From the NCBI RefSeq assembly GCF_001590965.1, contig NZ_BCTW01000007.1:149822-213821 (forward strand): DNA of 64,000 nucleotides, written 5' to 3'. A program made the translations under genes and the position numbers. This DNA comes from Novosphingobium lentum NBRC 107847. Its GTDB lineage: Bacteria > Pseudomonadota > Alphaproteobacteria > Sphingomonadales > Sphingomonadaceae. This document shows, piece after piece, positions 16,733-25,391 of this stretch. Within the stretch, counting starts at the first letter, position 1, and each line of letters opens with the position of its first letter. The notes beneath the pieces are model-generated. The model was not told where the DNA came from, did not search any database, and saw only the letters and a list, made by a program, of their open reading frames with translations.

Positions 16733-18397
16733 ATGGCGAAGGTTCCTCAGACGATTATCGAACAGCGTGGTGACCAGATGTTTCCGACGCTCGGGCCGGG
16801 CGAAATGGCCCGGCTTGCGCGTTTCGGGACTCGGCGCAATTTTGGCACTGCGACGGCCATCGTATCGACCGGAGAAGCGGGCCACGGCCTGACGCTGGTC
16901 CTGTCTGGCAAGGTCGAGGTCACCCAGCGCGACAACGGTGAGGCCTTGCACATCGTCACCCACGGGCCGGGTTCGTTCATGGGGGAACTCGCGCAGCTTT
17001 CCGGTCGGCCGTCGCTGGTCGATGCCCATGCTCTCACGCCGGTCGAAGCCATGATCATCCCGCCGGAGCGCCTGCGGGCGCTGTTGATTGCGGAGGCGGA
17101 TCTGGGCGAGCGGATCATGCGCGCGCTGATCCTGCGGCGGGTAGGATTGATCGAATCCGGGGCCGGGGGGCCAGTCATTGTCGGCCATGCCGGCGACCGC
17201 GCCGTGCTCAATCTGGCGGGGTTTCTCGGGCGAAACGGACACCCACACCAGCAACTGGACCCTGCTGAAGATGCCGGGGCAAGGGCGCTCGTCGAACGGT
17301 TCAGCGTCTCGGCCGACGAAATGCCGATCGTGCTGTGCCCGGGTGGCCAGTTGCTGCGCAATCCGAGCGAGAGCGCGCTTGCCCGGTGCATCGGAATCGT
17401 CGGGCCGATCGATCAGGACAAGGTGTTCGACGTTGCTATCGTCGGGGCGGGGCCAGCGGGACTTGCGACCGCCGTCTATGCCGGTTCAGAAGGATTGTCG
17501 GTCCTCGTGCTGGATTGCCGCTCATTCGGTGGCCAGGCCGGCGCTTCGGCAAGGATCGAGAACTACCTGGGTTTTCCCACCGGGATTTCGGGAATGGCGC
17601 TGATGGCCCGGGCTTACAACCAGGCGCAGAAGTTCGGGGTTGAAGTGGCAATTCCCGACGAAGCAACCAGGCTGGAGTGCAGCACGAACCCGGTACGGCT
17701 CGATCTCGCCACCGGCGAAACAGTCCAGGCCCGCGCCGTGGTGATCGCGACCGGCGCACGCTATCGCCGACTTGACGTGGACGGCCTCGAAAATTTCGAG
17801 GGCTCCGCGGTCCACTATTGGGCATCCCCGCTGGAAGCAGCACTGGTCGCCGGAGAGGATGTCGTGCTGGCTGGCGGCGGAAACTCGGCTGGGCAAGCTG
17901 TTGTCTTTCTCGCCACGCACGCGCGGTCCGTGACGGTGATCGTCAGGCGGCCACTGGAAGCGACCATGTCCAGTTATCTGGTCGACCGCATTGCAGGACT
18001 GACCAACGTGAACCTCGTCGTGGACTCGGAAATCGTCTCACTCGAGGGCAGTGGCGAAACACTCGCGGCCGTGATCTGGCGAAACAACCTCACCAAAGGT
18101 GAAGTCCGTCACGAAACCACGCACCTGTTTTCGTTCATTGGCGCCGACCCCAACACGGACTGGCTTGCAGCTGCCGGGCTCAAGGTCGATTCGAAGAATT
18201 TTCTCTGCACCGGACCATCAGCCGGGGAGGGGCGCCATCCGCTCGAGACGAGCCGCCGCCGCGTCTTCGCGGTCGGCGACGTGCGCTCGGGATCGGTCAA
18301 ACGCGTCGCCTCGGCGGTGGGCGATGGCGCGCAAGTGGTCGCAGCCATTCATGCCCTGCTTGCGGTAGAAGAGACGATCGACCGGGCCCCTTCTTGA
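16733..18397 (+). CDS. cyclic-nucleotide-binding, thioredoxin-reductase-like flavoprotein
   Basis: 554 aa, three parts. Residues 10-135 are a cNMP-binding domain (GHGLTLVLSGKVEV, then GSFMGELAQLSGRPSLVDA). Residues 145-220 look like a thioredoxin/glutaredoxin-like half. Residues 230-545 are a pyridine nucleotide-disulfide oxidoreductase with FAD motif VAIVGAGPAGLATAVYA, NAD(P) motif VLAGGGNSAGQA and VFAVGDVRSG. The thioredoxin reductase CxxC is absent: the matching segment reads SAVHYWASPLEAAL. So it probably passes electrons without that disulfide. ATG 16733 lies 6 nt after the zinc-finger remnant. Confidence 0.85.
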   Translation: MAKVPQTIIEQRGDQMFPTLGPGEMARLARFGTRRNFGTATAIVSTGEAGHGLTLVLSGKVEVTQRDNGEALHIVTHGPGSFMGELAQLSGRPSLVDAHALTPVEAMIIPPERLRALLIAEADLGERIMRALILRRVGLIESGAGGPVIVGHAGDRAVLNLAGFLGRNGHPHQQLDPAEDAGARALVERFSVSADEMPIVLCPGGQLLRNPSESALARCIGIVGPIDQDKVFDVAIVGAGPAGLATAVYAGSEGLSVLVLDCRSFGGQAGASARIENYLGFPTGISGMALMARAYNQAQKFGVEVAIPDEATRLECSTNPVRLDLATGETVQARAVVIATGARYRRLDVDGLENFEGSAVHYWASPLEAALVAGEDVVLAGGGNSAGQAVVFLATHARSVTVIVRRPLEATMSSYLVDRIAGLTNVNLVVDSEIVSLEGSGETLAAVIWRNNLTKGEVRHETTHLFSFIGADPNTDWLAAAGLKVDSKNFLCTGPSAGEGRHPLETSRRRVFAVGDVRSGSVKRVASAVGDGAQVVAAIHALLAVEETIDRAPS

Positions 18398-18509
18398 ATG
18401 GCGGTCGCAATGGGACGACCGCTGTTCCGATCCAGGCTCGCGAAGCTGGTCCGAATGCAAACGGTCCACTTTCTGCCACGGATGAAATTTGAACCTCGCA
18501 GTTCGGCCG

Positions 18510-18989
18510 CTACCCCGTCTTGCGAAAGAACAGCGCGTCGAGCGAGAGACGTCCACCGCCCATGGCGATCAGCGGCAGCAGCAGGCCCGCCCAGCTGAGG
18601 TGCGTCGGCCAGGCATCGGGATAGACGAAGACCTCGATCACCAGTGTCATCCCCAGCAGCGCGGCTGCCGAAACGCGAGTGAACAGGCCCAGAAACAGCA
18701 GGATCGAGAACAGGTGTTCCGAAACGGTCGCCATCACCGTGGCGATTTCGGGCGGAATCAGCGGCAAGGCATATTCGGTGCGGAACAGTTCATAGGCGCT
18801 GTCGGTGATGGTGAAGACGCCCGAGACTTTGGTGCGGCCGGACAGGAAGAACACGGCGCCGATGCCCAGCCGCTGGACGAGCAGCAGCAAGGATGGCGAC
18901 AGGACCTGACCCAGCAGCGTGGTCACGCGCGTGCGCGGTGTGGCAAGGATGGTATCGGAAGTCGGGGCGTTGAAAGTGGTTGTGGTCAT
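18510..18989 (-). CDS. DoxX-family membrane protein of the bufferin locus
   Basis: 159 aa from ATG 18989, four hydrophobic helices ([67 protein letters not shown]), typical of DoxX. It starts 28 nt after the bufC stop and is on the same strand, so it is the last gene of the bufABC-doxX operon. DoxX proteins often accompany bufferin genes. The frame extends 32 codons further upstream into bufC, but TTTCGTGAG...ATG 18989 gives the conventional start. Redox or quinone-linked role is inferred from the family. Confidence 0.85.
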   Translation of the reverse strand: MTTTTFNAPTSDTILATPRTRVTTLLGQVLSPSLLLLVQRLGIGAVFFLSGRTKVSGVFTITDSAYELFRTEYALPLIPPEIATVMATVSEHLFSILLFLGLFTRVSAAALLGMTLVIEVFVYPDAWPTHLSWAGLLLPLIAMGGGRLSLDALFFRKTG

Positions 18990-19017
18990 CGTCTTGGCCT
19001 TTCGTGAGCTAACGGTT

Positions 19018-19737
19018 TCAGGACAACATCGCGGCAAATGCGCCGCTGGTGAGAAGCAGGGCGAACGCACCGGCAAGATCGGCATCGGGAAATTCGTGCG
19101 CTACGGCCGCGCTTGCGGTTCCCAGACTTTCCTCATCGGCCAGCCGCACGAGGAGCGCGTACTGCGCCTGATCGAGCGCATGGCCGACCACGACCAGCGC
19201 CGGACGTGTGAACAGCGCGCCGAACCCGGTCCAATCGGGTGCGCACTCGGCGCAGTCGTCGTCCTGATGCGCCAGCCAGATCGGCATGGCCGGGGTCGCC
19301 AGCCATGCAAAACGCGTTGCGGGATGGAGTGCCAGTCGGGTTGCAAGAAACGCCTCGGGGCCCAGCGTCTGCAAGTCCGCAGGCTCCAGCATCGGCGCAT
19401 CAGCCGCGTGCAGCGCTTCGACCCACAGGCGTTCGCACTGCGCCACGTCGGCCAGATAGGGCAGTTCCTCGCTCACTGGATGATCCGCGAGCCAGCGGGC
19501 AAAGTGTGCGCCATAGTGCGCCAGCACCGCGTGTTCGGGCGGGTGGGCGACCGCATGTTCGGTCGCTAGCGGCGCGAAGCCCTCGTCGCCGACCAGGCGA
19601 CGACACACCGGATAGTTGGCAGCCAGCGCATCGACCGCGCCGAGCAGCACGGTGTTGCGGTAGATCGCCAGCGGGCCCTGCTGCGGGCGATCGAGCGCAG
19701 CGGCCAGCTCGCGCTGGAAGGTAGCCAGATCAGCCAT
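19018..19737 (-). CDS. bufC: BufC-like RiPP recognition/partner protein (DUF2063)
   Basis: 239 aa from ATG 19737 ([20 protein letters not shown]). The N-terminal helical region with [32 protein letters not shown] is the DUF2063 signature (also called HvfC/BufC, annotated as putative DNA-binding domain). In described bufferin systems this protein partners the MNIO enzyme, binding the precursor. It overlaps the end of bufB by 8 nt. The C-terminal half is diverse. No DNA-binding role is shown here. Confidence 0.88.
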   Translation of the reverse strand: MADLATFQRELAAALDRPQQGPLAIYRNTVLLGAVDALAANYPVCRRLVGDEGFAPLATEHAVAHPPEHAVLAHYGAHFARWLADHPVSEELPYLADVAQCERLWVEALHAADAPMLEPADLQTLGPEAFLATRLALHPATRFAWLATPAMPIWLAHQDDDCAECAPDWTGFGALFTRPALVVVGHALDQAQYALLVRLADEESLGTASAAVAHEFPDADLAGAFALLLTSGAFAAMLS

Positions 19738-20596
19738 GGGCCATGACCTTTGCCTGCGGTGCAAGCAGCCGGGTTGCGCGGTTGCGTTCAACCATCAAGG
19801 TGGCGAAATCGGGCACGTCGCGATCGCGTTCGAGCAGTACCGGGCGCGAGCCGTGCCGCATCACGAAGTCCGCAAGCAGCGACCACACCGGCGCGGCGAC
19901 GGGGGCGCCGTGGTTGTCGACCAGCAGGTCGAGCGTCGGATCAGCTTCGGCCCCGGCAATATGAATTTCGCCGACGCTTGCGGCAGGGATGGCGTCGATA
20001 TAGGCCGCCGCATCGAACCCCAGGTTGTGCGCGCTGACGTGGACATTGTTGAGATCGAGCAGCAACCCGCAGCCCGTGCGCCGCACGATTTCGCGCAGGA
20101 AATCGGGCTCGCTCCAGTCATGGCCGGTAATGGTGAGGTAGAGCGAGGGGTTCTCGATCAGGATCGGCCGGCGCAAGGCATCCTGCGCTTCGGCGATGTT
20201 CGCGCAAGTCGCGTCCAGCGCCTCGTGGGTGCGGGGAAATGGCAGCAGGTCGGGATAGGCGCGGTGGTCCTCGCGCGACCAGGCAAGGTGTTCCGAGACC
20301 AGCTGTGGCTCGAACCGCCCGACCAGCCGGGCCAGCGCGGAAAGGTGATCGCGATCGGGTCGGTCAGGGCTGGAGAGCGACAAGCCCACGCCGTGGATCG
20401 ACAGATCGGCCGCCTCGCGCAGCGCGGCCAGCATCGCCAGCCGCGGCCCACCCGCAACCATGTAGTTCTCGGCATGAACCTCGAACCACAGCCCCACCGC
20501 CGTGCCGTCGGCAGACGTATCAGCCGACTGGCAGGCATTCAGCGCGTCAGCAAAGTGCTGGGCCTTGAAGCCGATCCCGGCGGTGGGGGTCATCAT
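19730..20596 (-). CDS. bufB: MNIO (DUF692) bufferin-modifying enzyme
   Basis: A 288-aa TIM-barrel multinuclear non-heme iron oxidase. Family motifs: GIGFKAQHF (start), WFEVHAENYMVAGGPRL, LSIHGVGLSLSS, LVSEHLAW, PILIENPSLYL, CGLLLDLNNVHVSAHNLG and GEIHIAGAE, supplying the His/Asp/Glu iron ligands. DUF692 enzymes oxidise cysteines in short precursor peptides, for bufferins to thiooxazole-type rings (family knowledge). GAGGAG precedes the ATG. It lies between bufA and bufC in one minus-strand operon. Confidence 0.92.
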   Translation of the reverse strand: MMTPTAGIGFKAQHFADALNACQSADTSADGTAVGLWFEVHAENYMVAGGPRLAMLAALREAADLSIHGVGLSLSSPDRPDRDHLSALARLVGRFEPQLVSEHLAWSREDHRAYPDLLPFPRTHEALDATCANIAEAQDALRRPILIENPSLYLTITGHDWSEPDFLREIVRRTGCGLLLDLNNVHVSAHNLGFDAAAYIDAIPAASVGEIHIAGAEADPTLDLLVDNHGAPVAAPVWSLLADFVMRHGSRPVLLERDRDVPDFATLMVERNRATRLLAPQAKVMAHG

Positions 20597-20640
20597 GGCA
20601 GCGTGCTCCTCAGCTCGCGCTTGGGGTCATCTGGGAGAGG

Positions 20641-20913
20641 TCAGCGCGGGGTCAGCGAGCCCATGCCCTTGGGGGTCTTGATCGAGGCGCAGGTGCCCTT
20701 GGTGACATACTTCCAGGAATTGCCCTGGTAGTTGGAGTGCGACGTACCGGCACAGCTGGTGCCCGCACCCGCCGCGCAATCGTTCTTGCCGGCGAGCGAA
20801 ATGCCGAAGCACTTTTCCTTGGTCGGCTGCGGCGCAACCGGGCCGGCATGGGCGATGCCGGCGAACAGCGTGGCGGCGAGTGCGGCGCTGGCGATCGAGA
20901 GGGTCTTGTTCAT
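20641..20913 (-). CDS. bufA: bufferin precursor BufA (DUF2282)
   Basis: 90 aa from ATG 20913 with AAGGA upstream. A signal peptide ([20 protein letters not shown], cleavage after AHA) is followed by a core with four cysteines: [26 protein letters not shown] and VTKGTCASI. This matches DUF2282/bufferin precursors, which are exported and bind copper after modification of the outer cysteines by the DUF692 enzyme. First gene of bufA-bufB-bufC-doxX. It is not a classic short RiPP: the precursor is a small secreted protein. Confidence 0.9.
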   Translation of the reverse strand: MNKTLSIASAALAATLFAGIAHAGPVAPQPTKEKCFGISLAGKNDCAAGAGTSCAGTSHSNYQGNSWKYVTKGTCASIKTPKGMGSLTPR

Positions 20914-21228
20914 GGCAGGCGTCCTTTTCTTCAATGGCTGGCCCGGTGAGAGGGACGGCGAGGATGCTGCCACGGGCAGATCGGATCACCGCTGAGCCGG
21001 TCGGGACCGTCCCGGCTGACAGGACATTGCCCCGGATCGGCGACCTTGCGCCAATTCCAAGGCTTCATCGGTTCGATGCACGAAAGGCATGGCAGCGCGC
21101 TGCGACCGATGACTTTCCGGCATGGAACCGCAAACCAATCGGCATTTTCAACCGCCGCGTGCCTAAGCGAAAACAGCGCGACATTTCGCGGGCGGCACCT
21201 CTGCAGCCCCCCATCGAGGAGCACTGCC
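20914..21228. promoter_or_regulatory. divergent promoter region of bufA and ndh
   Basis: 315 bases without a supported gene, between the bufferin operon (minus) and the NDH-2 gene (plus). It must hold both promoters. An inverted repeat AGCCGG (20995-21000) / CCGGCT (21012-21017) with an inner GGGAC/GTCCC may be an operator or hairpin. I could not assign -35/-10 boxes or a metal-box with confidence, and no sigma factor or metal regulator gene is adjacent. GAGGAG at about 21215-21220 is the ndh Shine-Dalgarno. Confidence 0.5.
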
Positions 21229-22578
21229 ATGAGCCTTTTCCGCCAGACCCGGCCAGTCGCTGCCGTCCCGATAAGGCGCCCGCGCGTGGTGGTGATCGGC
21301 GCGGGCTTCGGCGGACTTGCCGCCACGCGCGCGCTCGATGGTGCCGATGTCGACATCACGCTGGTCGACCGGCGCAACCACCACGTGTTCCAGCCGCTGC
21401 TCTATCAGGTGGCGACCGCGGCGCTGTCGCCCGCCGACATCGCCGGGCCGGTCCGCGCGATCGTGTGCAGACAGCGCAACGTGCAGGTCATCCTCGACGC
21501 GGTGTGCGGCATCGATCGGACGGCACGCGTGGTGAAGCTGGAAAGCGGGCGCGACCTGCCCTACGATTGGCTGGTGCTCGCGACCGGTGCGCGCCATTCC
21601 TATTTCGGGCGCGATGATTGGGCCGTTCATGCCCCCGGCATCAAGTCGATCGAGGATGCCACCGCCGTCCGGCGCAAGATTCTGCTCGCGCTGGAACGGG
21701 CCGAGACCGAGACCGACAAAGTGCGCCGTTCGGCCTTGCTCACATTCGTGGTGATCGGCGGGGGCCCGACTGGGGTCGAACTCGCGGGGGCCATCGCCGA
21801 GCTGGCGCACCGCTCGGTCAGCCGCGATTTCCGCTCGATCACGCCGCATTGCTCACGCGTGGTGCTGGTCCATCGCGGCAAGCGCCTGCTCGAACCGTTC
21901 CCTGAAGCATTGTCTGCCTCCGCGCTGCGCGATCTCACCAAGCTGGGCGTCGAGGTCAGGCTGGATACCGCCGTGACGGGGGTCGGCTGCGATCACGTGA
22001 TGCTCGGCGACGAGACGATTGCGGCACATACCGCGGTCTGGGCGGCGGGCGTCATGGCCTCACCCGCGGCAAAGTGGCTGGGCCACGAATCCGACCGGTC
22101 GGGGCGCGTCGCCGTGGACGAAAACTTCCATCCCTCAGGCGATGCCCGCATCTTCGTGATCGGCGATACCGCCAGTTGCAATGGGGCCAACGGTCGCCCG
22201 TTGCCCGGCATCGCCCCCGTCGCCAAGCAACAGGGTGCACATGTGGCGCGCGCGATCCTGGCGGCCGAGACGGGCGCTCCGCCGCCAAGCTTTCGCTATC
22301 GCCACTATGGCAACCTGGCCACCATCGGTCGCAGCCACGCGGTCATCGACTTCGGTCGGTGGCAGGTCGAAGGGCTTGCCGCCTGGCTGATCTGGTCGAT
22401 GATCCATGTCTTCTTTTTGGTCGGCTTCCGCAATCGGTTCAGCGTGGGCTGGGGCCTGTTGTGGAACTACCTGACCTACGCTCGCCATGCGCGGCTGATC
22501 ACCGGCGAGATCGAGCCGGTGCCGGTGAACGCAGCTGAGCCGGTAGTCCCGCCCCCCGCGCAATTGGTGCCCGCATGA
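21229..22578 (+). CDS. ndh: type II NADH dehydrogenase (NDH-2)
   Basis: 449 aa from ATG 21229. FAD-binding motif VVVIGAGFGGLAATRAL at residues 17-33, second Rossmann motif FVVIGGGPTGVELAGAIAEL near 175-194, and the FAD C-terminal motif IFVIGDTAS near 310. The last 60 residues (AWLIWSMIHVFFLVGFRNRF and GLLWNYLTYARHARLI) are the membrane-anchoring end typical of NDH-2. It oxidises NADH and reduces quinone without pumping protons. The frame extends upstream, but homology and the ribosome site favour 21229. It overlaps the next gene by 4 nt. Confidence 0.9.
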   Translation: MSLFRQTRPVAAVPIRRPRVVVIGAGFGGLAATRALDGADVDITLVDRRNHHVFQPLLYQVATAALSPADIAGPVRAIVCRQRNVQVILDAVCGIDRTARVVKLESGRDLPYDWLVLATGARHSYFGRDDWAVHAPGIKSIEDATAVRRKILLALERAETETDKVRRSALLTFVVIGGGPTGVELAGAIAELAHRSVSRDFRSITPHCSRVVLVHRGKRLLEPFPEALSASALRDLTKLGVEVRLDTAVTGVGCDHVMLGDETIAAHTAVWAAGVMASPAAKWLGHESDRSGRVAVDENFHPSGDARIFVIGDTASCNGANGRPLPGIAPVAKQQGAHVARAILAAETGAPPPSFRYRHYGNLATIGRSHAVIDFGRWQVEGLAAWLIWSMIHVFFLVGFRNRFSVGWGLLWNYLTYARHARLITGEIEPVPVNAAEPVVPPPAQLVPA

Positions 22579-23318
22579 ACGCGGCGGACGTCGCTGGCGG
22601 CTTTTATGCTAGGGTGGAGTCCATGGAGGACAGCCCGATCCCCGATGCACCACCCGATCGCCGCGCAGACATGCTTCCCGAGCCCCTCGCCTCGCGCCTC
22701 ATGCGCGAGGCCGAGGCGACCCGTGCGCGCAGTCCCGGCTACATCGCCGCACTCGAACGCTTCGTCGCCCGGCTGGTGGCGGCCAAAGCCGGCGAGACCG
22801 CGCCGCGTGTGGGCGATCCGATGCCGCCGTTCCTCATGCCCGATCACGATGGGCACCTCGTCAGCCTCGACACGATCCTGCGCCAGGGTCCGGCGGTGCT
22901 GGTGTTCCATCGCGGCCACTGGTGCCCGTTCTGCAAGGTGAGCATGACCGCGCTGGCTGAGATCCAGGACCGGCTCGGTCCGGCCAGACTCCACGCGATC
23001 TCGCCGCAGATTGCGCAATATGCACGCCAGATGCGCGACCTGTCGCGCGCGCGGTTCCCGTTCCTGACCGATATCGATGCGGGATATGCGCTGTCCCTCG
23101 GGCTGGCTGTGTGGCTCGACGACGATCTGGCCAGATTCCACCGGAACGCGGGACGCGATCTTCATGCCTATCATGGCGGCGGCCAGTGGATTGTCCCGAT
23201 CCCGGCAGTGTTCGTCGTCGATCGCGCGGGCATTGTCCGATCGCGCCACGTCGATCCCGACTATCGCCGCCGGATGGAGCTCGATGCGCTGCTCGCCGCC
23301 GTGACGGCCGCTGCCTGA
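22575..23318 (+). CDS. peroxiredoxin-like (AhpC/TSA) protein
   Basis: 247 aa. Residues 85-230 form a thioredoxin-fold domain with VLVFHRGHWCPFCKVSMTAL (WCPFC active site), the FPFLTDIDAGYALSLGL segment and IPAVFVVDRAGIVRSRHVDP. The CxxC arrangement fits AhpC/TSA-like redoxins that reduce peroxides. The N-terminal 80 residues are helical and charged. Start overlaps the ndh stop (ATGA), so both are translated together; NADH oxidation and peroxide removal next to the copper-binding bufferin operon suggest a shared stress role (inference). An ATG at 22623 is a possible later start. Confidence 0.82.
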   Translation: MNAADVAGGFYARVESMEDSPIPDAPPDRRADMLPEPLASRLMREAEATRARSPGYIAALERFVARLVAAKAGETAPRVGDPMPPFLMPDHDGHLVSLDTILRQGPAVLVFHRGHWCPFCKVSMTALAEIQDRLGPARLHAISPQIAQYARQMRDLSRARFPFLTDIDAGYALSLGLAVWLDDDLARFHRNAGRDLHAYHGGGQWIVPIPAVFVVDRAGIVRSRHVDPDYRRRMELDALLAAVTAAA

Positions 23319-23320
23319 CG

Positions 23321-24202
23321 TCAGTAGGACTGAAGCGCCGACCAGTCCGCAGCACGAACCAGCGCGAGCAAGGCCGCTGCCGCATCCGAGCGCGCGCGCC
23401 CGGCAGTTGCATGCGCTGCCACCGTGCGCGTGTGGCCGGGTTCAGGGCAGCGCGTGCGATGCAGGTGATCGAGCCGCATCGCGCTCGCCGGCAACATCGC
23501 AACGCCGAATCCGGCCGTCACCAGCACCTCCAGATCGCGCGCGCAGGTCACTTCATGCGCCCGGTCGCGGCACAGGCCCGCCCGGTCAAGCACGTCGGAC
23601 GGAATCTCTTCGGCATCGGCATGGACCAGCAACCGCGCGTCGCCGCCGACCGCTGCCGGCTCGACGTCAGCGCCCTGCGGAAAGTCCGCCGCCATGACCA
23701 GCTCGAACGCCTCGGCGAACAGGGGCCACGAATCGAGCCGGTCCCAGCCTTCGCTGAGCGCGCCGCCAATCGCCACCTCGATCTCGCCGATCTTGAGCCA
23801 CTCGGCAATTTGGGCTCCGTTGCCGCGCATCACGCGCAACTGCAGCCCGGCAAAGGCAGCGCGGACTTCATTCAGCGACGGCAGCAGCAGGTCGAGATCG
23901 AACGAGCGGGTGATCCCCACCGCCAGCACGCTGACCTCGCCGCGCTGCACTTGCGCCGCCAGCGATTTGGCACCCAGCGCGCTGTCATGACATTGGGTCA
24001 GCAACGGCAGCATCCGCATGCCGAGGTCGGTGAGGTGGCTCAGCCGCCCTTCGCGCCGGATGAGCTCGCCACCGAGTTCCTCCTCAAGCTGGCGGATCGC
24101 GCGAGTCAGTGCGGGCTGGGTGACATGGCACTGCTCGGCCGCGCGGGTGAAGTTGAGGGTCTTCGCCACGGCGAGGAAATAGCGGACTTGCTGCATTTCC
24201 AT
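23321..24202 (-). CDS. LysR-family transcriptional regulator
   Basis: 293 aa with the N-terminal winged HTH (residues 1-60: MEMQQVRYFLAVAKTLNFTR, then QCHVTQPALTRAIRQLEEELG) and an effector domain of the periplasmic-binding type. It is convergent with the ndh-peroxiredoxin pair (2-nt gap) and downstream of the AraC gene in the same orientation. The C-terminus is alanine-rich. Target genes cannot be read from the sequence; LysR regulators near peroxidases often answer to oxidants, but no paired cysteines mark it as OxyR. Confidence 0.9.
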   Translation of the reverse strand: MEMQQVRYFLAVAKTLNFTRAAEQCHVTQPALTRAIRQLEEELGGELIRREGRLSHLTDLGMRMLPLLTQCHDSALGAKSLAAQVQRGEVSVLAVGITRSFDLDLLLPSLNEVRAAFAGLQLRVMRGNGAQIAEWLKIGEIEVAIGGALSEGWDRLDSWPLFAEAFELVMAADFPQGADVEPAAVGGDARLLVHADAEEIPSDVLDRAGLCRDRAHEVTCARDLEVLVTAGFGVAMLPASAMRLDHLHRTRCPEPGHTRTVAAHATAGRARSDAAAALLALVRAADWSALQSY

Positions 24203-24416
24203 GATGGCGATTTCCTAACCCCGCGCACTATGCGCAATCGATGCCAGTCAATCAAGCCGCATGGAACAATCTGGGATCAGCCCCGGCCACTTTGCGCATT
24301 CAACTCCTGATGGGCGGACGTTCACGTATGGGAAGTTGCGTTTTGCGATTTTTGTCCGTTACCGTGATTTTTTTGCAAAATCTGCTCCGACCGACTGCGA
24401 TTTTGGGCATTTTGCA
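24203..24416 (-). promoter_or_regulatory. AT-rich region between araC-type and lysR genes with ATGCAAAA-like boxes
   Basis: 214 bases, strongly AT-richer than their surroundings from about 24330. On the minus strand the stretch 24417-24395 contains an ATGCAAAATG-like box followed by CCCAAAATCGCAG, and further on are TTTTGCAAAAAA (24368-24381) and CAAAAATCGCAAAA. These resemble the AAAATGCAAA repeats upstream of the araC-type gene. It should also hold the lysR promoter. No gene is supported. Confidence 0.45.
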
Positions 24417-25391
24417 TCATCGTTGCCTTGCATCGCCGCGCAGTGCCCGTGGCGACACACCGAAACGGCTGCGGAACGCGCGATTGAAGTTGCTGATGTT
24501 GCCGAAGCCGTGCTGGTACGCGATTTCGCTGATGTTCAGCGCCGACTTGTCCGGGTCTTCTATATCGGCCCGGCAATTTTCCAGCCGCCGTGTCCTGATC
24601 CAGCGGGCAACCGAGGCGCCTTCGCGTTCGAACAGTTTGTTGACATAGCGGATGCTTACGCCGTGCGCCCCGGCGATTGCGCTCGGCGACAGGTCTTCAT
24701 CGTCGAGGCGCTGTTCGATATACTCCTGTATCCGGCGCAGCGTCGACTTCTGGTGGTTGCTGGTCCGGTCGGGGCTGGTCCCGACCTGGTTGCCCAGGCT
24801 CATCGCGATCAGGTCGAGGAGGTGATTGGCGATGCGGTTCGCCTCGGCAGGCTCGATCCTTGGCGCTTCTTCCAGCGCGGTGTGCAGCATCGTGGAAGCG
24901 ACGTGACCCGTTCCGGCGCTGCCATCAAGCCTTTGGGCCATCACATCGGACGAGGATCGCAGGCGCCCTTCCAGCCGATAGCGCGGCACGCGCACCCAAA
25001 GCGCGTCGAAGCTGCGCGGGACTTCGATGGTGTATTCGCGCGTGCTGTCGAGGATGGCGATGTCGCCGGGTTGCAAGTCTGCCTGGTGGCCCGCTTGCGA
25101 CAAAGTCGCTTCGCCCGCGAGGAGGAAGCCGATGAAATAGTTGTTGTGGCTCGACTGGGCAATCGTGCGGGCGGAACGGATCACGCGATGCGCGCCGCCA
25201 CGGGTGACAGCGCGAATGAACGTCAGATCGCCAAACGGATAAGGGTACATCCTGCCGACCAGGCGGGCTGCAGGATCGACCTGCTGGAATTCCAGTTCGA
25301 CGAACACGTCCGAAAGGCCCGCCTCCCACGCCGACTTGCCGCCCGCGATGGGAACGAAATCACCGGTTCGTTCGAGTCTCCGCCGACGCAT
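24417..25391 (-). CDS. AraC-family transcriptional activator
   Basis: 324 aa. The N-terminal half is an AraC-binding-like cupin domain (HNNYFIGFLLAGEATLSQAG and LQPGDIAILDSTREYTIEVP). Residues 218-320 are the double HTH domain (LSPSAIAGAHGVSIRYVNKL, then ISEIAYQHGFGNISNFNRAF and FGVSPRALR), like FeaR/NphR-type regulators of aromatic-compound genes. It is divergent from the TonB receptor gene that starts cluster 1, with three AAAATGCAAA copies in between, so it probably activates that cluster. GTG/ATG choices upstream are limited by the divergent region. Confidence 0.9.
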   Translation of the reverse strand: MRRRRLERTGDFVPIAGGKSAWEAGLSDVFVELEFQQVDPAARLVGRMYPYPFGDLTFIRAVTRGGAHRVIRSARTIAQSSHNNYFIGFLLAGEATLSQAGHQADLQPGDIAILDSTREYTIEVPRSFDALWVRVPRYRLEGRLRSSSDVMAQRLDGSAGTGHVASTMLHTALEEAPRIEPAEANRIANHLLDLIAMSLGNQVGTSPDRTSNHQKSTLRRIQEYIEQRLDDEDLSPSAIAGAHGVSIRYVNKLFEREGASVARWIRTRRLENCRADIEDPDKSALNISEIAYQHGFGNISNFNRAFRSRFGVSPRALRGDARQR

